Positions 14,276-29,200 of a stretch of DNA of 64,000 nucleotides are shown piece by piece. The stretch's first letter is position 1. Each line of letters opens with the position of its first letter. Origin of the DNA: Enoplolaimus lenunculus (Eukaryota > Nematoda > Enoplea > Enoplida > Thoracostomopsidae); the NCBI GenBank assembly GCA_030248215.1, contig JASANG010003728.1:1-64000 (forward strand). The letters are read 5' to 3'. Made by a program: the position numbers and the translations under genes. The notes under the pieces were generated by a model. It did not search any database and was not told the DNA's origin. It saw only the letters and a program-made list of their open reading frames with translations.

Positions 14276-17200
14276 GCAACAACAACCACAACAACAACAA
14301 CACCAAAGAAAATTGCTAAGAACAATAAAAAGCCTAAAAACAAGACAACACGCATCACTGTTAAAACTACGTCGGCTGTGAGGTCGTCTAACGTTCGTAA
14401 TACATCGACAACAAAATCATTCTACGACTTTTCAAACACCAATCCGTTCTTGCGAAGACCAACAAGCGCAACAAGACACAAACGAGAAGGTTGGTCGAGC
14501 AGCTATATTTTCACTGTGTTTAGTTTGATATGCGGACACGATGTATACAATTAAAGTCATATTATTTTGTTAATTGTTACCTCTAGTTTTGATTAATTTG
14601 GTTAAAAATCAGCACTTGTTTAGGTCCCATCATACAAAAGTTCCGCACCAAACTTAGCGAACATGAACCTAAGCCTAAATTTGATCCTACGCCTAAGCGT
14701 GTGATAATGTTACAAGATAAATACAACGGTAGAAACATTCGAGTTTTATTAAATTAACACAAGTATGCAGGCAGACAAAGTTAACAAGTGTCGTGAAATA
14801 GATACGGGCAAATCAGTTAGTGGTTTACTGATTAAATCTTTTAGGAAGTTATGGCATTTGTTACTTTCAGCCCAAAGTCGTCAAAAATGTCATGTCTGCA
14901 TGTCTCTATACGATAAAAATGACCGATACATTCCGTTTCCATGGCCTTTGTTTGCGCAATTTTCGGCTTTCAAATTTTTTACACTTCGAGGTTGTGAAGC
15001 GTCCAGTGAAGGCAAAGAGCGTCTTTGTGGCAGAGGCCAACGATGTATTAGCGGTTGGGCTGGACCGCTTAGTCAAGGTGTGTCGATTTTTGGTTTGAGA
15101 ACTAATTTTTTGGCTGTTGTTCAGTTTAACCCATAGACTTAATAGGTTTATGTTCAGCCTTAAAGGGAAAAGCTTACCTACTGTAGTGACCCGAATAAGA
15201 GGGGGGCTAATATTTATGTTGCCTCTCCAGAGGGTATCCCCATTGTTATTCGGTTACGGACTGTTATTTATTTTCAACCCATGCTCTGCTGCCCTTCGTT
15301 ACTGATATATATCCGGTACTGCAATTATCCGTTGAATTAAACGCGTATTTGTCTTGTGTCAATAGGTTGAGCGATAATAGGTACAAGGTTTTACTTAGGA
15401 ATGTACTTTCAAAATTTAAGTACGCTTTAAAGTTGAACTCAAATTATTTGGTCCTGGAGTCATTTTTGCGCTACAATTAGGGTTAATTGACATTTATGGA
15501 ATCTAATTAGGGTTTAGAGACTCTATCCGCTAACGGACTTTTATTAGGGATACGGACTCCAATTGATTCGGACTCAAAGTGGGGACCCCTCTTATTATCC
15601 CTCCCCCACTTACTCGGGTAAATACAGTACTCCAAAGTCAGAAAAATTGTCTAAACAGATAAGCCTAGGCTTGAGCCCGAGGCTAATCTTAACTTTAAAT
15701 GAGGCGAAACTATGCGACAGCCAATTGTACAAAACGTGCTGGTCAGCGTAACAATGTTGTAAACATGGAATGTTCTATTTTACATCATCGGATCGATGAT
15801 TTTCTTTCAGGGACCGACTTTGCGTATATTGTGGCTGAAATACAAAAAGGAATTACACTCACCTTAAACCTTTTAGCCATATTCTCAAATTCGTATAGCA
15901 CCTATCACGAGTTATCGGTAGATTATCAAACTGACAATCTTTTGCAACTGCGGATCTAAAAATTGACACAAAAATACTAGTCGCATGCGAAAAATGTGCT
16001 GAATTTTGAATCTCATCTTTCACTGGTTTGTACACAACAAGATACTACTATCAGCTAGTAGTCGGTGCTATACACATTTTAGAATACAAGTCCGTATTAT
16101 AATTTTGGCTCTAGCAGTTGGTTTCGCAGTTGTCCGGCAAAATGGCTATTTACAAATGTACGTTCTCTACATTATTTTCAGCTAATATTACAACGTTAAA
16201 GCTAAAGCAAGTAAAAGAACACGGAATTGATAAGATTTTCTTCCGAGGTTGTTCGAAACAACTATCGACATTCAATTTAGTAAGTGGACTCGCAGTAAAG
16301 GCCGAAGTTAGAATAGTCGGCCTATCTCAAACAAATCCGAAGGGCCACGATATAATGTTTCATAGGTCTATAACTTCGTAGTCCGCGAAAAAAATTTAGT
16401 TTGCCAAGATGGGGCCCCCATGGTCGTGGTCCTCCATTTGGGATGTTTCGGGGCGCTTCCGCCGGCACTATTCACAGTGAACAAAGGAATTTTTACCTAG
16501 TATAAAGGTCGATTTGGTTTTTAACATTGTTATATTTAGAAATTTGTCATTTACTTGCTAATAAATTTTCTAGTTAATATCACGGCGGTTAACGCAGTAT
16601 ATGGGATGCATATGATAGTTATGAACAAATCCAATTAAGGCCCGTATTCTCATACGTATGTAGTACCTATCACCAACTTTCAAACTAGTGAATGATAAGG
16701 CTAGAATTTCAGCGCATTTTTTCGCTGTCCTACTTCAGTGTCAATTTTGTGTCCCGCAATAGCAGGTGTGCGACGGTTTGAACAGTTATCACTACCTGGT
16801 GATAGGCGCTATAAGCATTTGAGAATACTGTTCATTGAATTTAGGCACCATAATTTCAGCCAATCCCATCAAACAAAGCGAACAAGGAAGAATGTTTTGA
16901 ATGGAAGGACAAACTTAGTGTACCTCACTTGACGTGTCAGTGTTTGACCGAAAACTGCAACTTCAAAGAGTTAAAAATTGGTAAAAATAAAACATTGAAT
17001 TATTTAGTCTGACATGCCCGTTGCAAATATAATTCGCGCTACGTTTGTTTCGCGACACCGTTCGTCGCCGCTCGTCTGTACCATACCGCACGCGGTGCAC
17101 GCTTAAACTGTCTTTGTTGAGCGAATGTAAAGCGAACAGATTACGATTTATGTTTTATACAAAATAGCCTGTGACAGTTAAATGCAACGATTTTCACTCG

Positions 17201-20200
17201 CTTCACGTTGTGCTAAATGTAAAATACAAACCGCTGAAAAACAAAACCATCTCGTTCATAAGCTTTTGAAATTAAAACGGAGTGTTTCTGCCTTTTTTGT
17301 GGAGTTCCGGTAAGGGCTTTAAACGAAAAGATCGGCTCGATTTTGTGCAATTTTCACAATATCATGCGTACACAGGTGACTTTTGAGCGGGCAGTGCGCA
17401 GCATACAGAAGCTTGTTTGGCTTTCAGTGTGCAGCGCACTATTTCCTCAAAAGTCACCTGGTGTACGCATAAATTGTAGAAAAGGACAGTGCGCTGCACA
17501 CAGAGGCTTGTTTGGCTTCCAGTGTGCAGCGCACTATTTCCTCAAAAGTCACCTGGTGTGCGCATAATATTGTGGAAATTTCACTGGCGTAGAGGCGAGA
17601 CAGTATGCAGCCCTTTGTCATTTTAGGCTGGGCCCATCGTGTCTTTTATTCAGACAGAGATTTTAACTTCAGGTGATAAAGCCGTTATTGCTAAAACTGT
17701 TGACGAAAAGCCGCTCGAAGAATTTGTGATCGCCTCGCCAAAAGGTGGCGTATCAAGAAATACTGATTTAATTTCGGTAAATTTAGCGATAAATTAAACA
17801 GAGAACTGCAGTTTAAAATTTGGCACTATAATATCGAACGCCAATAGCCTATTGAACAATAATGAGCAGAGAAACTTACTAAATTAGCACTAGTGTAACA
17901 TCTGTTAGGGAAATTAAATAAGTACTCAAGACTGTTCAGAACTATTTTATAGTGTTTCAGGTAGAAAAACAGACTAATCTAGAAAACGTTGCAGACCAAG
18001 ATTCAGCGCAAGAATCGCCCATAAATGCAGCAGAACTGCCAAACACAGAAGAAGATCCACTGCCGGCCTTCGAAGCTGAACCAGAGCCGGAAGCTGAGGT
18101 TGAACCAGAACCAGAGCCCGAAACTGGAGCTGCAGAAAGCGAACCAGAGCCCGAAAGTGTTTCGAGTACGCTTAGATCACGTGTGTCGTATGACAAGTGT
18201 AAGTTGACTAGAAAGCCAACTAACAACGCATATGAACCCTTGTTAACTATAAGCGTCCGCCCACTAAGCTTAACCCAATGCATATTCTCCAACCTAAACC
18301 TAAATTTGTATTTAAATCTAAACATCAGTCGAAGACTAAGCCTAAATCAGTCAGCAGTCTGCTAGTATCTAAGTTTCCCACTCTGTCAATGGTCAAGATT
18401 GTATAAACTTAAACATGGGTCACATATATGTTTAGTAGTCCATAAGCCATTTCGCATTCTACATCTTACTGCATCAGACTTGTTTAGGTCTTAGGGTTAC
18501 GCTATACTCACTCGTATGTCATGTAAAATATGCTTTGGCACAAGCTGTGTGTCGCACTAAAAAGCGTTGCTTATCTAAAATTTACCTTTGTTTTTGCATG
18601 CGGCGCTGCGTGGCGTCGTATTGACAAAAAGTATATAGTGCAACTCTTATTCATTTTATTAAATTTAGTGTACAAAATGTTGCATTGATAAATATTACAA
18701 TTAAATTGTAACAAGAACGATAAGTTGTCGCCTGACAATGACCAAAGCTATAAGCATAATCGCAACCATAAGCATATTGGTGGGTGATAAATTGTCGGAT
18801 CTATTAGATATTGGGTTACGGAATGTTGGTCGACCAGTTGTTAGGGTAATAAATGTAATGATACTGGCTGTGGTAACATTTATTCTTAAATCTAGACTGG
18901 ATATTGTTGTATTTTAGTGAAGCATCCAATGGACTGTCAAGATATTATTGTTGGGTCCGTCATTAATGGAGAATACAGTAATATTTGGGACGGCTACACA
19001 AGGGATCGATCAACTCCGTTGCCCGATGAATACTATGGTGGTGCGGATAGTTTGACCGCGGCTATTGGGTGGACAGAGCAAATTGACGGCAAAAACTACA
19101 CCGTTTTAATGTTTCGTCGAAAAATTCAAAGTAAGAATTGTATCGTTTGATTCGAATGAGAACAAGACTCTTTTACACTTCGTTCTCATTGATGGCTAAG
19201 GCTGTAGACATGAGATTAGGTTTAGGTAAAAGCATGGCAGCACGAGAACAATGTGATATTTTAGGTGCCTTGTTGAGAAACAATTAAAAATGAGAATAAA
19301 TAAAATAGCGTGTTACTCATGGGGCGAATAGTAAAACGCGACGTATTGAAATTTATTAAGCAATTCAAGCAAAAACTGAAATATTTACCTTTAGTCATTT
19401 TAGATGATTCACAGTGCATTTAGAAGTCCTGTTGTAGGTGAAGAACAGTCAGATCATACCTTATCTGGAGAAATGCTAGTAATATGGTCTCGTGGCCAAT
19501 CCGGACGAAACTATGATCATCGACCAAGTTCTGGGCTGGAACACTGTAAGCGAATATATTTCAAGTTTGGGTTGTAAAAGACTTACAGTTTTAGGTTAAT
19601 TTAAATTCATCAAATGCAGAAAAAAAAGATTGTTAAACGAAAAATGGAAACAACTTTACGATTGCTCCGATATCACGTACACAAGACGAGGGTTTTGTCG
19701 CGAGACATGAATCAACGTAGGCCTGTCTCTGGCTCCAACTCTGGCGTAAACTAATTTTCGACGGACTTTCTGCAAATTTCGCTATCAAATTTTGTTCTAA
19801 TTTTTTTGAAAGCTGTGTCTTTAAATAGTTTTGCTTATGTTGTACGGATAATTTTACTAAAATTATTAATTACCAACTGTTTTATCCCAAGCGATTCAAA
19901 AACAAAACTTTAACGAACCTTCATAAGCAGTAGGTAAGGATAGCGATGATAACATCATATTAGCAATCTTTTATTGCATACTCCGGCTTGTCGAAGTATT
20001 ACCGACATCCAGCTACGGTATCGTTCAATACCGATATCACCCTGACAGGCAACAAAGAACATAGCGTTCACAGCCGAAAATCGCTATCATAGCATATTGC
20101 AAAATTGTTAGTTGTCCTATAATCAATAAAATACATTTTGCGTTTCTATTCTTTGCCAATATTTTCAAATTCGTGTACCGCCTATTTTCAGTTAACGATA

Positions 20201-23200
20201 AGTTTTGTAAGTTCAAAACAGCGAATGATGACCTTCGAAATATACGACACAGTTAGCATTTAATTCGTGCAATTTGCGAGCAAGACTTCAGTTTCAGTCT
20301 TACCGTATTTGCGTGCGGTTCGTATGTTTTAAAACGTATTAATAACTGGCAATAAGGGCTACGCCCAGTTGAAAATGTTCTTTTTTATTAATTATAGATC
20401 GATCGGCTAAATTTTACGAACAACACGTCTTGCGGTATCACGGTTCAAGCGATAAAAGCAGAGGAAAATTGGTGCTTGATTTTGATTATCAAAGCGGTAA
20501 ATTTCTTTTTGTTATCACATTTAGAAAACTTTAGTTTCATCATAAAGCGAAAGAGAATTCTTTGAAATAAAAACGTTTAATGTTTTCGGAGGTCGACTTC
20601 TTTTTCTTTAATGGTTCAAGATTGATAAATACCAGACTAAAACATTGATTTGTCAGTATTATTGCAAATGATATGGTATAGGTAAGCCGGCTATCGGAAT
20701 TTTGAATTTGGATATGAAAAAGTGGGTTTCTGTGGAGAAAAAATGATAAACCGAATGTACCAGCAAATTTCCTAATTTACCCTCGTTACCTACTATTACA
20801 AAAATTGCTTAGAGAACTAAGGGTGTTGTAGGACTTCCTTGCCAATACCTGCCGGTGTTACACGACCATTCCTCCATCTAGGACGATGCCTCCCTAACAG
20901 GGAAATGGTCTTTGAACAATTTCTGTTCCTGAAGACTGACTGCATGTCCATCACTCTTCTCGTAGAACAATTCCTCTGAATGATATTTTTTCTCAACAGC
21001 AATTACAAATAATTTTGGAATCGCAAAAAATGTGCAATGATTGCATTTTAATTACATGAAGACCACACTGCGAGTTAGTAATATCGAATTGTAAACTCCA
21101 GTCAGCTGATTTTAACTTCGAATTAGTTAAATTAAAAGTGGATAATATCGCTATTTAACAAGAGTGTACTACTCGCCACATTCTGTGTAGAAAAGAATGT
21201 ACCCGCACGCGTTCCGTTTATACCTCAACCCCCTTTACTTGGCGGGGGGCACAACCGGTGCGAACCACGGCACTTTATCTATACGGCGTCAAACATGCTC
21301 CCTTTATTATTTAATTTCGGGGTACTCATGTGATAGCAACCCCTCTCTGAAGAAAGGTGGTCGGCCAAAAACGCAATGCCCGATGGTGCATTTTGTACCA
21401 TGCAAAACCCCAAGAGCTGCACTCTCTTGTTATTATCCACTCTTGGTTAAATCATTTCAGTCTGAGTTAGAACTATCACCACTCAGAGTCTTTGAGTGAA
21501 TACAGCACGTTATAAGCTGATTAATCAACTCACCCGAAATCAACTCATTTCAAAGTGATGTTGAGAATTATTAAGCTGAGAAATAACTCGTTAGGTGAGT
21601 TCATTAGGTAATCAATGAATTGAAATTTACAGTGCGTATGGTGTTTTATTTTAGTTAAATCTATTGATCCCGAAAGCGAAGAAGATTATTTAGATCAACG
21701 ATTTCAAGCAGCCGCCGGAGAAGACACCCAATGTGTAGGACAGTACAATAGCGACGACGGAAAATATGAGATTCAGTGGGACGCTCTTCAGAAACAGGGC
21801 TCGGTCGAATTCAGTTTTAAATTATCTAAACCACGAGTTGGTACATGGAGTGGTATTGGATTCTCAAGGCGGGGATTGTGGGTAAGTAAACGTTTACTGT
21901 GTCGTGCTGTGGCTTCCTTAGCGTCCCGATTACTTTCGAAACCATGGAAGCTTCTCACCCGGATTTGGTCCCTTGCAAAACTTCAAAATACAGAATTTCA
22001 ATAGTGTGTGATTTACCTTTTAATGTTAAAAATACGTCTGTATTTTGGCTGGCTAACAATAATCATGATTTATTCAATTTAAGAATTTCAATAATTCTTA
22101 ATTTCTATAATATGAAGTAGTATTGTCAATTCGCGCTCATTATCAATTGCTGATAGGGCCTAATCCAGCAGACATGACAGGACTGCTGATATTTACAGAC
22201 GTGACCAGTGGCTACGAACAGTAAAGCGGCGTATTCACTTTATGTAATCTATGGAACCAAAACTCGTTTAGGCTACCTTAGCCCTGACACACTTGTCCTT
22301 TTATGATACATATGTTTCAGGTTCGCCAACGAAGGGGGCAGTGGTGGCACATACACGGGTTCGTAGCAAAGGAGAGGCAGGAGGGGCTCAGCCCCCCCTG
22401 GACTAATTAAGGAGGGTTCACTCCCTGGAAAAAATTATGGCCCCCCTAGAATATTTAGTACCTTGTTTGTAGTTATATATTGAAAACTCTAAAATGTCCC
22501 TCTTGATGATTTTTTCCTCCCCCAGCAAAGTTCTTCCAAAATTTTTGTTGACCCCTAGTTTCCCTAGTTTGAGTAAAGTTCCTCCAAAGTTGAAATTAAA
22601 CTGTACAATTCAGTTTCGAATACCTACATCAGTGCTCAGTACTATTGTTAAAATTTTCACTACTGTTGATAAAATTTTAAAATTTACACTCAAAGTGCCA
22701 CATTTAGGAGTTTAGCGTTAACCCTAGGTTAACTCGGATGCAAGTTGAGCAGCCACACACATATAAATAAAGTGTGTGTTAGGTATAAATATATATAGAG
22801 GGTAAATTTTGCCTTAGCCCTACCGTAACGCGTGTCACAAAGTGCTCTGTGACACGCGTTAGGGTAAGGTTAACAGAAAAAAATTGTTAGGGAAGGTGTA
22901 AAGATAAAGGTGGAAAATTTGAATGCTGCCCACTCTCAGCTCCTTTAACTTTACTGGATATTACCTTTAACCAGGACGAGAGGTCTCCCCGTGTCCGGAG
23001 TGGGTACATCCTGGGTCGACATCCTTGGAGGTAATAACAACCAAGAATCACTACTACGACAGAGATGGGGGCTTCTACGGAACCGGGCCGATAAAACAGG
23101 CCGCAATCGCAGCTTGCACATTAGACACCAGGTGGATGACCGGATACCTGGCGGACCCGTCCGGCTGCATGACGGCGAGCTGCGCACCGTCCCAATGGGA

Positions 23201-26200
23201 ATAATAACTTAAGCTAAAAGGTTTTAACTAAACTTAGGCTTAAGTGCGCAATACTAACTTAGGGTTAACTAAAATTACTCGACTAAGCACTCTAACTAGG
23301 AAAACGCAAGAAATTATTACCCGCCAGTTATGCGATTATCCACCTCGCCCCGGGCTGATCAGCCCAAATTACACCTACAACTCTTATGTGTGTGTGTCTA
23401 ATTCGCATTCAGGGGTAAGTAATCGAAAAATGTGGGTTGTATACCGGATACAAATTTCATGGGGAGGCAATTAGAATTTGCTTACAGGAACTACATCAAC
23501 CTTGTGTGAACACTTTATTAAAAGAAATGTAACTGCATCGAAGAGAAAGGCCATTTGTGGCAGAAAAGACAGAAAAGTAAAATAAAGCATACAAAGTATA
23601 ACAAAAACTTAGGCATTACCTCCTCAGTTTCTCGTTCCGCGCCAGGTGCGCTCGCTGATTTAGGCACCGGTGCCGGCAGGGCGGTCGCCTGCCGAACACC
23701 GGAGCTGGAGGGGCGAAATTCATCTGCATCAGGATTGAGATCCGTAGAAGTTGAGCAGGTAGCACGTATATCCGCTCCCAGAGTTTGAAAGGACGGCACG
23801 GTTTGGCTTTGGTTCGGTTTTTGAGCCATGTAAAATTAACTGGACTAGTTATATCACATAAATATTTTAAATAACCTGAATGCAATTGGGTTAAAACCTA
23901 TCAGATTCCGAATCCGGCAATCAATTCTACACACAAATGAGTCGTGAAATACACTTACTATTATCTCCGGTGTTGAAAATGTAGGAATCGGTAACGGCGG
24001 CAGGTCAGGCCGATCGGCGCTTAAACCTGCCCAGCACGGGTGTTGCAAAACTGTCCAACCACAGAAATCCATGCCAGTTGCCCATGACCAACCCACCCGC
24101 GATCGCAAGCGGGCGGCCTGTGCAACTGCAAAATTCGAAGTCATATTGAAAACAGAACGAAAACTAACAAATTAAATTGCAAACTTTTCACCAACCAAAA
24201 GTCAATCCTTTTGCTGGACAGATTTAAACGCACTATTCTGAATTTATAACTATTTTGCATAACCGGTCCGCGGATCCCGGACCGGTTATCATATTTTTGA
24301 GCACCACCTCAAAAATCCACCAAGCATTCAAAACTCCGCCGCCTGAAATAAAACTAAACCGTCAACAAGAAAATTCCAACCCAGAATTCGCTACACCGCT
24401 AAATTTACACAACACACTAACTATGCAAACTCAATAACACTCATCACACACAAGATAAATGTTAAACTCACACAATACATCTAAAAACAAAACCGATGAA
24501 ATTACACAACAAACAAAATTCAAGAGACTTTATTCAACACTAAGTAGCTATGCATCATCAACTCTGCGAGATCTCGCACTCAATTTTAGATAAAATTTCA
24601 TGAGATTTTCAGCAAAACCGGGCAAATCCGCCCTGCCCAAGCTGAATCCAGCTTGGGCTAAACTTTTCAACACGTTTACAAACAGTTATATCAACTATTT
24701 AGTCTTTCAGAGTTAATCAACTCTTATACTAGTAAGTTCAATATTTTCAGCCAAGTAAAACACCACCAAAAGTATTCAAAACTTAGTAAACCGAATGAAA
24801 AGGGACTTAATCAAGTCAATCCTATCCATTTCAATAATATTTCACGCTTAAAACACCCAAACACTCGCCTCACAAGATTTACCGAGTTATCCCGATTTTA
24901 CCTTATTCATTACTGCATGTCCGACGCCGCAAGCAGGCCTCTCGATCTAAAGCCTTCAAGTTCTGCACCCACCGAGCTTTGGGCTTACCAGACAGCGATT
25001 CCACAGATCAGTGGCGACGCTTCCAGGGTCCACCCGCCCCTTTCTGATCAACTCACATTATATTGTGCAGAAAAGCATCTCACACCAGAATTCGGTGCTC
25101 ACCCGATGTCACATACTAAGTTTTCGAGCCTATACGAGATGATGGACATATCCACATCTCTACAGTAGGGTTAACGCGTGAAAAATTTGCAATTTGTCAC
25201 GCGTTAATCCTACCTTACGACACATTTTGTGGCACGCTTTAAAATTATATTGTGAACGGCGCATTATTAATATGCGGTATCATTGAAATAATACGTTTCT
25301 GTGTTAAAGCGAGTTTACACGAACGTCATAAAAGCTTTATGTTAATCGCTAGGGTAACTCTGGCAAACTGTCAGGTATAGGATAAACCTAACGCTGTCCA
25401 GATATAAAACGGACCAGTAGGTATAACGGTAGACAAAAGGCTTTTGGTTCGTATTCATTTATTAAGGTCAATGCGGTGTAACTTTTGAAATAAAAATTGG
25501 TGGTCCAATCAGTTGATGGATGAGCTTCTGCCATAAAACGTTGAAGTTTGTCCCGAAACGGGCCCGTCGCGGGCTGGGGGCTTCAGCCCTGGAATACAAA
25601 TATGAATCTACGACAATTTGTCGCCTCAGAACTTGTCGTCCAGTAGGGGTTTTACTCTAAGTCTAAGTCTGAGCAAAAAGCGAGGCTTAACCCTAAGCCT
25701 ACTCCTAAGCCTACACCTCAGCCTAAAAGCATAATGATTTTCGACAAATTTCCGAGTTGACGAAATTTCTGATTACAAGTTGTTGAGCCACAAATAGTCT
25801 AGATACTAAATAAATTATATTTATTATAAGGACTGGATGAGTGCTGATTTTTGGGAGTGCTCATTATATGGTAGATCAGTTTTACAACAATAATCTGCAG
25901 TTTACTTGCATTGATTTCAGTTTCGTGTTATTTTAGCTCAAAATTAAGTCATTGTATAAACCTAAAACTAACCGATAACGTTAAAGTTTAGATCGTGCAA
26001 TTACTTTTTCAAACAGGTGGCGTTCGCCATTTTCCGCCTGGATCCTCTATTGATAACTGTACATTATGGCTTACCGAAGGAGTAAAAAATTGTTTTTTGA
26101 TATATGCTACTATGAATATTTTCCACTGTATTCCGAATCTGAAAAAATTTATCTTTGATATTTACCGCATCACGGAGTCGGCTAAAATAACTTGAATTGC

Positions 26201-29200
26201 TTTTTCAGCTTGGCTCCGATATCATAATGCTGCATCTTGGCAAGGATGTGACGAACGTGACTGACCGGTTAGGTTTTGTTCTTTCATATTTGGTGAAAAT
26301 TATGGCCCTGTTCATTTAAACTTGCTGCCTGTATGACTGCTTAGCCGCGGTAGGAATTCTGGCACTTTATAAATCTGCTTGGAAGTGAAGCTTGTAGCAA
26401 TTCACTCAAATTCGACACTTCCGTACGTGGTTCGACGACCAATCAGTACAGCCAAGAGTGGATGATCACTCTTTATAACAAGAGTGTGCAACTGGGTACA
26501 TTTTGTGTATTAAAGAATGTTCCCGGCACACGTTGCGTTTTTGGCCTACCCCCTTGTTTAGGGGGTCTGTATGCAGTTTTATATCGTAGTAATGCTAGGA
26601 GCAAATAGTAACCCCCCTTGTTTAAAGGGGGGTAGGTGTACTGAAGCATACTGTCATTATCTTGCTTAACCCCCCTGATTGAAGGGGGGTCGAACAAAAA
26701 TGCAACGCGTACTGGTACATTCTTTAATACACAGAATGTTCCCAGTTGCACACTCTTGTCATAAAGAGTGATCATCCACTCTTGGTACAGCTCTTTAAAA
26801 TAAACTTGAAATGTTTTTCGCGTACTGGTACATTCTTTAATACACAGAATGTACCCAGTTGCACACTCGTGCTATAAAGAGTGATCATCCACTCTTGGTA
26901 CAGCTCTTTAAAATAAACTTGAAATGTTTTTTGTTCTAAAATAAAATTTTTTTAAATTTTTTCAGCTACGCTCAGACTCGTGCTGTACCTGTCGAAGATA
27001 ACAATGATGTAACCGATATTAGATACTTTGTCACCGCAAACGGAGATCGCGGCGTCAAGTTTAAACGTCCATTGCAAACAAACGACAATAGGTTTGACGT
27101 TGATCTGTCGCGAAGCTGCGTTTATCTTGTATTCCCAGTTAGCGGTGGTAAGAAAAAAACTGAATTTTATTATTTTTTACGGTTTTTGGATTGGGAAAAT
27201 TGTTCGATATTAATTTTTTTACTTTTTTTAATTGTGCAAAAACCTCTTTGCAAACGAAAACACTGACGTTGACCTAAACGACGATAACAAGAAAAGTTCT
27301 GAATTTAAAGATTGTAAAAGCTGTTTGTTGCTGTAAACCGGACGCATGCTGCAGGACCAGACAGTTGCAGTATGAGATCAGACCAATCTTGCACTCGTGG
27401 ACCACCGGTTCAGAAATCGCCCAACGCCCTTATGAATCACTAAACTACTGATCAGTGACACTTTTACAATTTGGATTCGTGCAGTCTGAAGTTGTTTTAA
27501 GTCATTCCAGATTTTTCTAAAACGTCGTTTTCACCGATTTGTAGTTATGAATGTTCCATTTAAGCTATGCAAACCATGACAGTAACTTTTTAAACATATT
27601 TATAAGCCATTGTCGGATACTTACATGTTGCACCCACCGAACTCCGAAGTGGTTTTGTGATATACCGGGCGTAGACCGGGTCATTAAAGACCGTGGCATT
27701 TACTGTACTGAACTGTAGCGAAATCTCAGAACCTTTTGTTTCACACCAAAAAATCTACAACATCAAGTTAAAGCATAGAAGCCAATGTATATATGGAACG
27801 GGCAGTAACAATAGTATAAAGATATTCTAAGCCTTAGGTAAAGTCTAAGCGTGAGAATGAGCTTACATCTAAGCCTAAACCTAAGGCTTAGTAAATAATG
27901 TAGTTTCAAGCTTAAGCTTACTCTATTACAGTTCCGCAGAAAAAACGTTCCGCCCCTGAACTTTATATGAGCCAGCACAGATGAAGCATTATTTTCTGCG
28001 ACGAAATCATTATTAACCTGAAATTTTTAACATTGTAACTTAAGTATTTCTCTTTTTAGTTTTTTTCTGCTGGTATATTCTATTTTAAACGCACAAGAAA
28101 GCATACAACTTTTTTGGGTTAAATTAACATTACCGCCCTTGGTTAGTATTTTTATGTTTATGTCATGTTGTATGATTACGTGTATTTGATTTATCGCGGT
28201 TACTCAACTTGCAGGTTATCTTACGAGAACCGGTGAACCAAAGGAACCATTGAGCGATCCGATAAGATCTAAACAAAAGTATTGTTTCTATAAATGTGCT
28301 CCACAGAATGTTGCTGTTCAACTTCAAAGCTCTGAAGCATTTTGTAAGCAAAGTTAGCGGTTGATTGAGCTGAAGTGCAATTTAAACCCTAAAGAAGTGT
28401 GTCGACATTACGAAAAACTTGCGCTCAAAATATTAGTATTAAATCTATTTATAAACGTACACTGTGCTGCTATTATTAAAGCGTTTCATACTCAGCTGCG
28501 ATTTTAGTTTATTTTATGGCCAAAAAATTTTAGTTTATAAATAATAAATTTGCAATGGCTTCAAAAATGGACTCGAAGAATGACGAGCATTAATGTGCAA
28601 CACCTAATGTACATTTGGTATCCATAAATTTACTTATATCATATATTTAAGCAGTAGTAATTAAATTGCTACATAATAAGCATAGAACACAAAGTTTGCA
28701 TTCATGGAGTATCGACAGAATATTGGCTCTTAAGACGAATAGTTGAAGCTTAGAAGCAAAATTCATAAATTCATAAGAAGTTACAGTGTAACTGTAACAC
28801 CATCATTAGCTAACGGTTTTTACTTGATACCTCTACCTGTACAAAAAAGATGACGGAATACATGGGGATTCATCTGCTCCCGTTTGCGCATACAAGTCTG
28901 TCGGCAGGTTTGTTTTCTGTAATAACGGTTCTTCTTGTATATTCGATAAAAAATTCAGGTTAAAATAGGTGGTTAAGGTGGCAATAAATAGCTGTAAGTA
29001 GTCAAAGAAGTACAGTCGTAGAATGAAGATTCGCGCAATGGTGTAGCAAGCGGAGGTTCAGGTGTCACAACCCTTATTTGAGATTTTTGCTCAATGTATT
29101 TAGACACAGTATCAGTTTGAAACACAAAAACTCTCCTCTACATTTTTATAGAACATAACTCTTTTTTCCAAAATCTTTGTTATGTCCATGGATTAGCGGT

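Noticed and set aside
14092-14381. Poly-Val, poly-Asn and poly-Gln open frames at the CAA/ACA microsatellite
   Set aside because: The splice phases of exons 10 and 11 select the Thr/Ala frame; the others are frame shadows of the same repeat.
16118-16381. 87-aa frame in intron 12 as a nested gene
   Set aside because: Lies between two MITEs, shows no domain and has no splice or promoter support.
21197-21499. 100-aa frame spanning MITE ends
   Set aside because: Covers the CCAAGAGTGG element and a foldback fragment, both non-coding in other copies.
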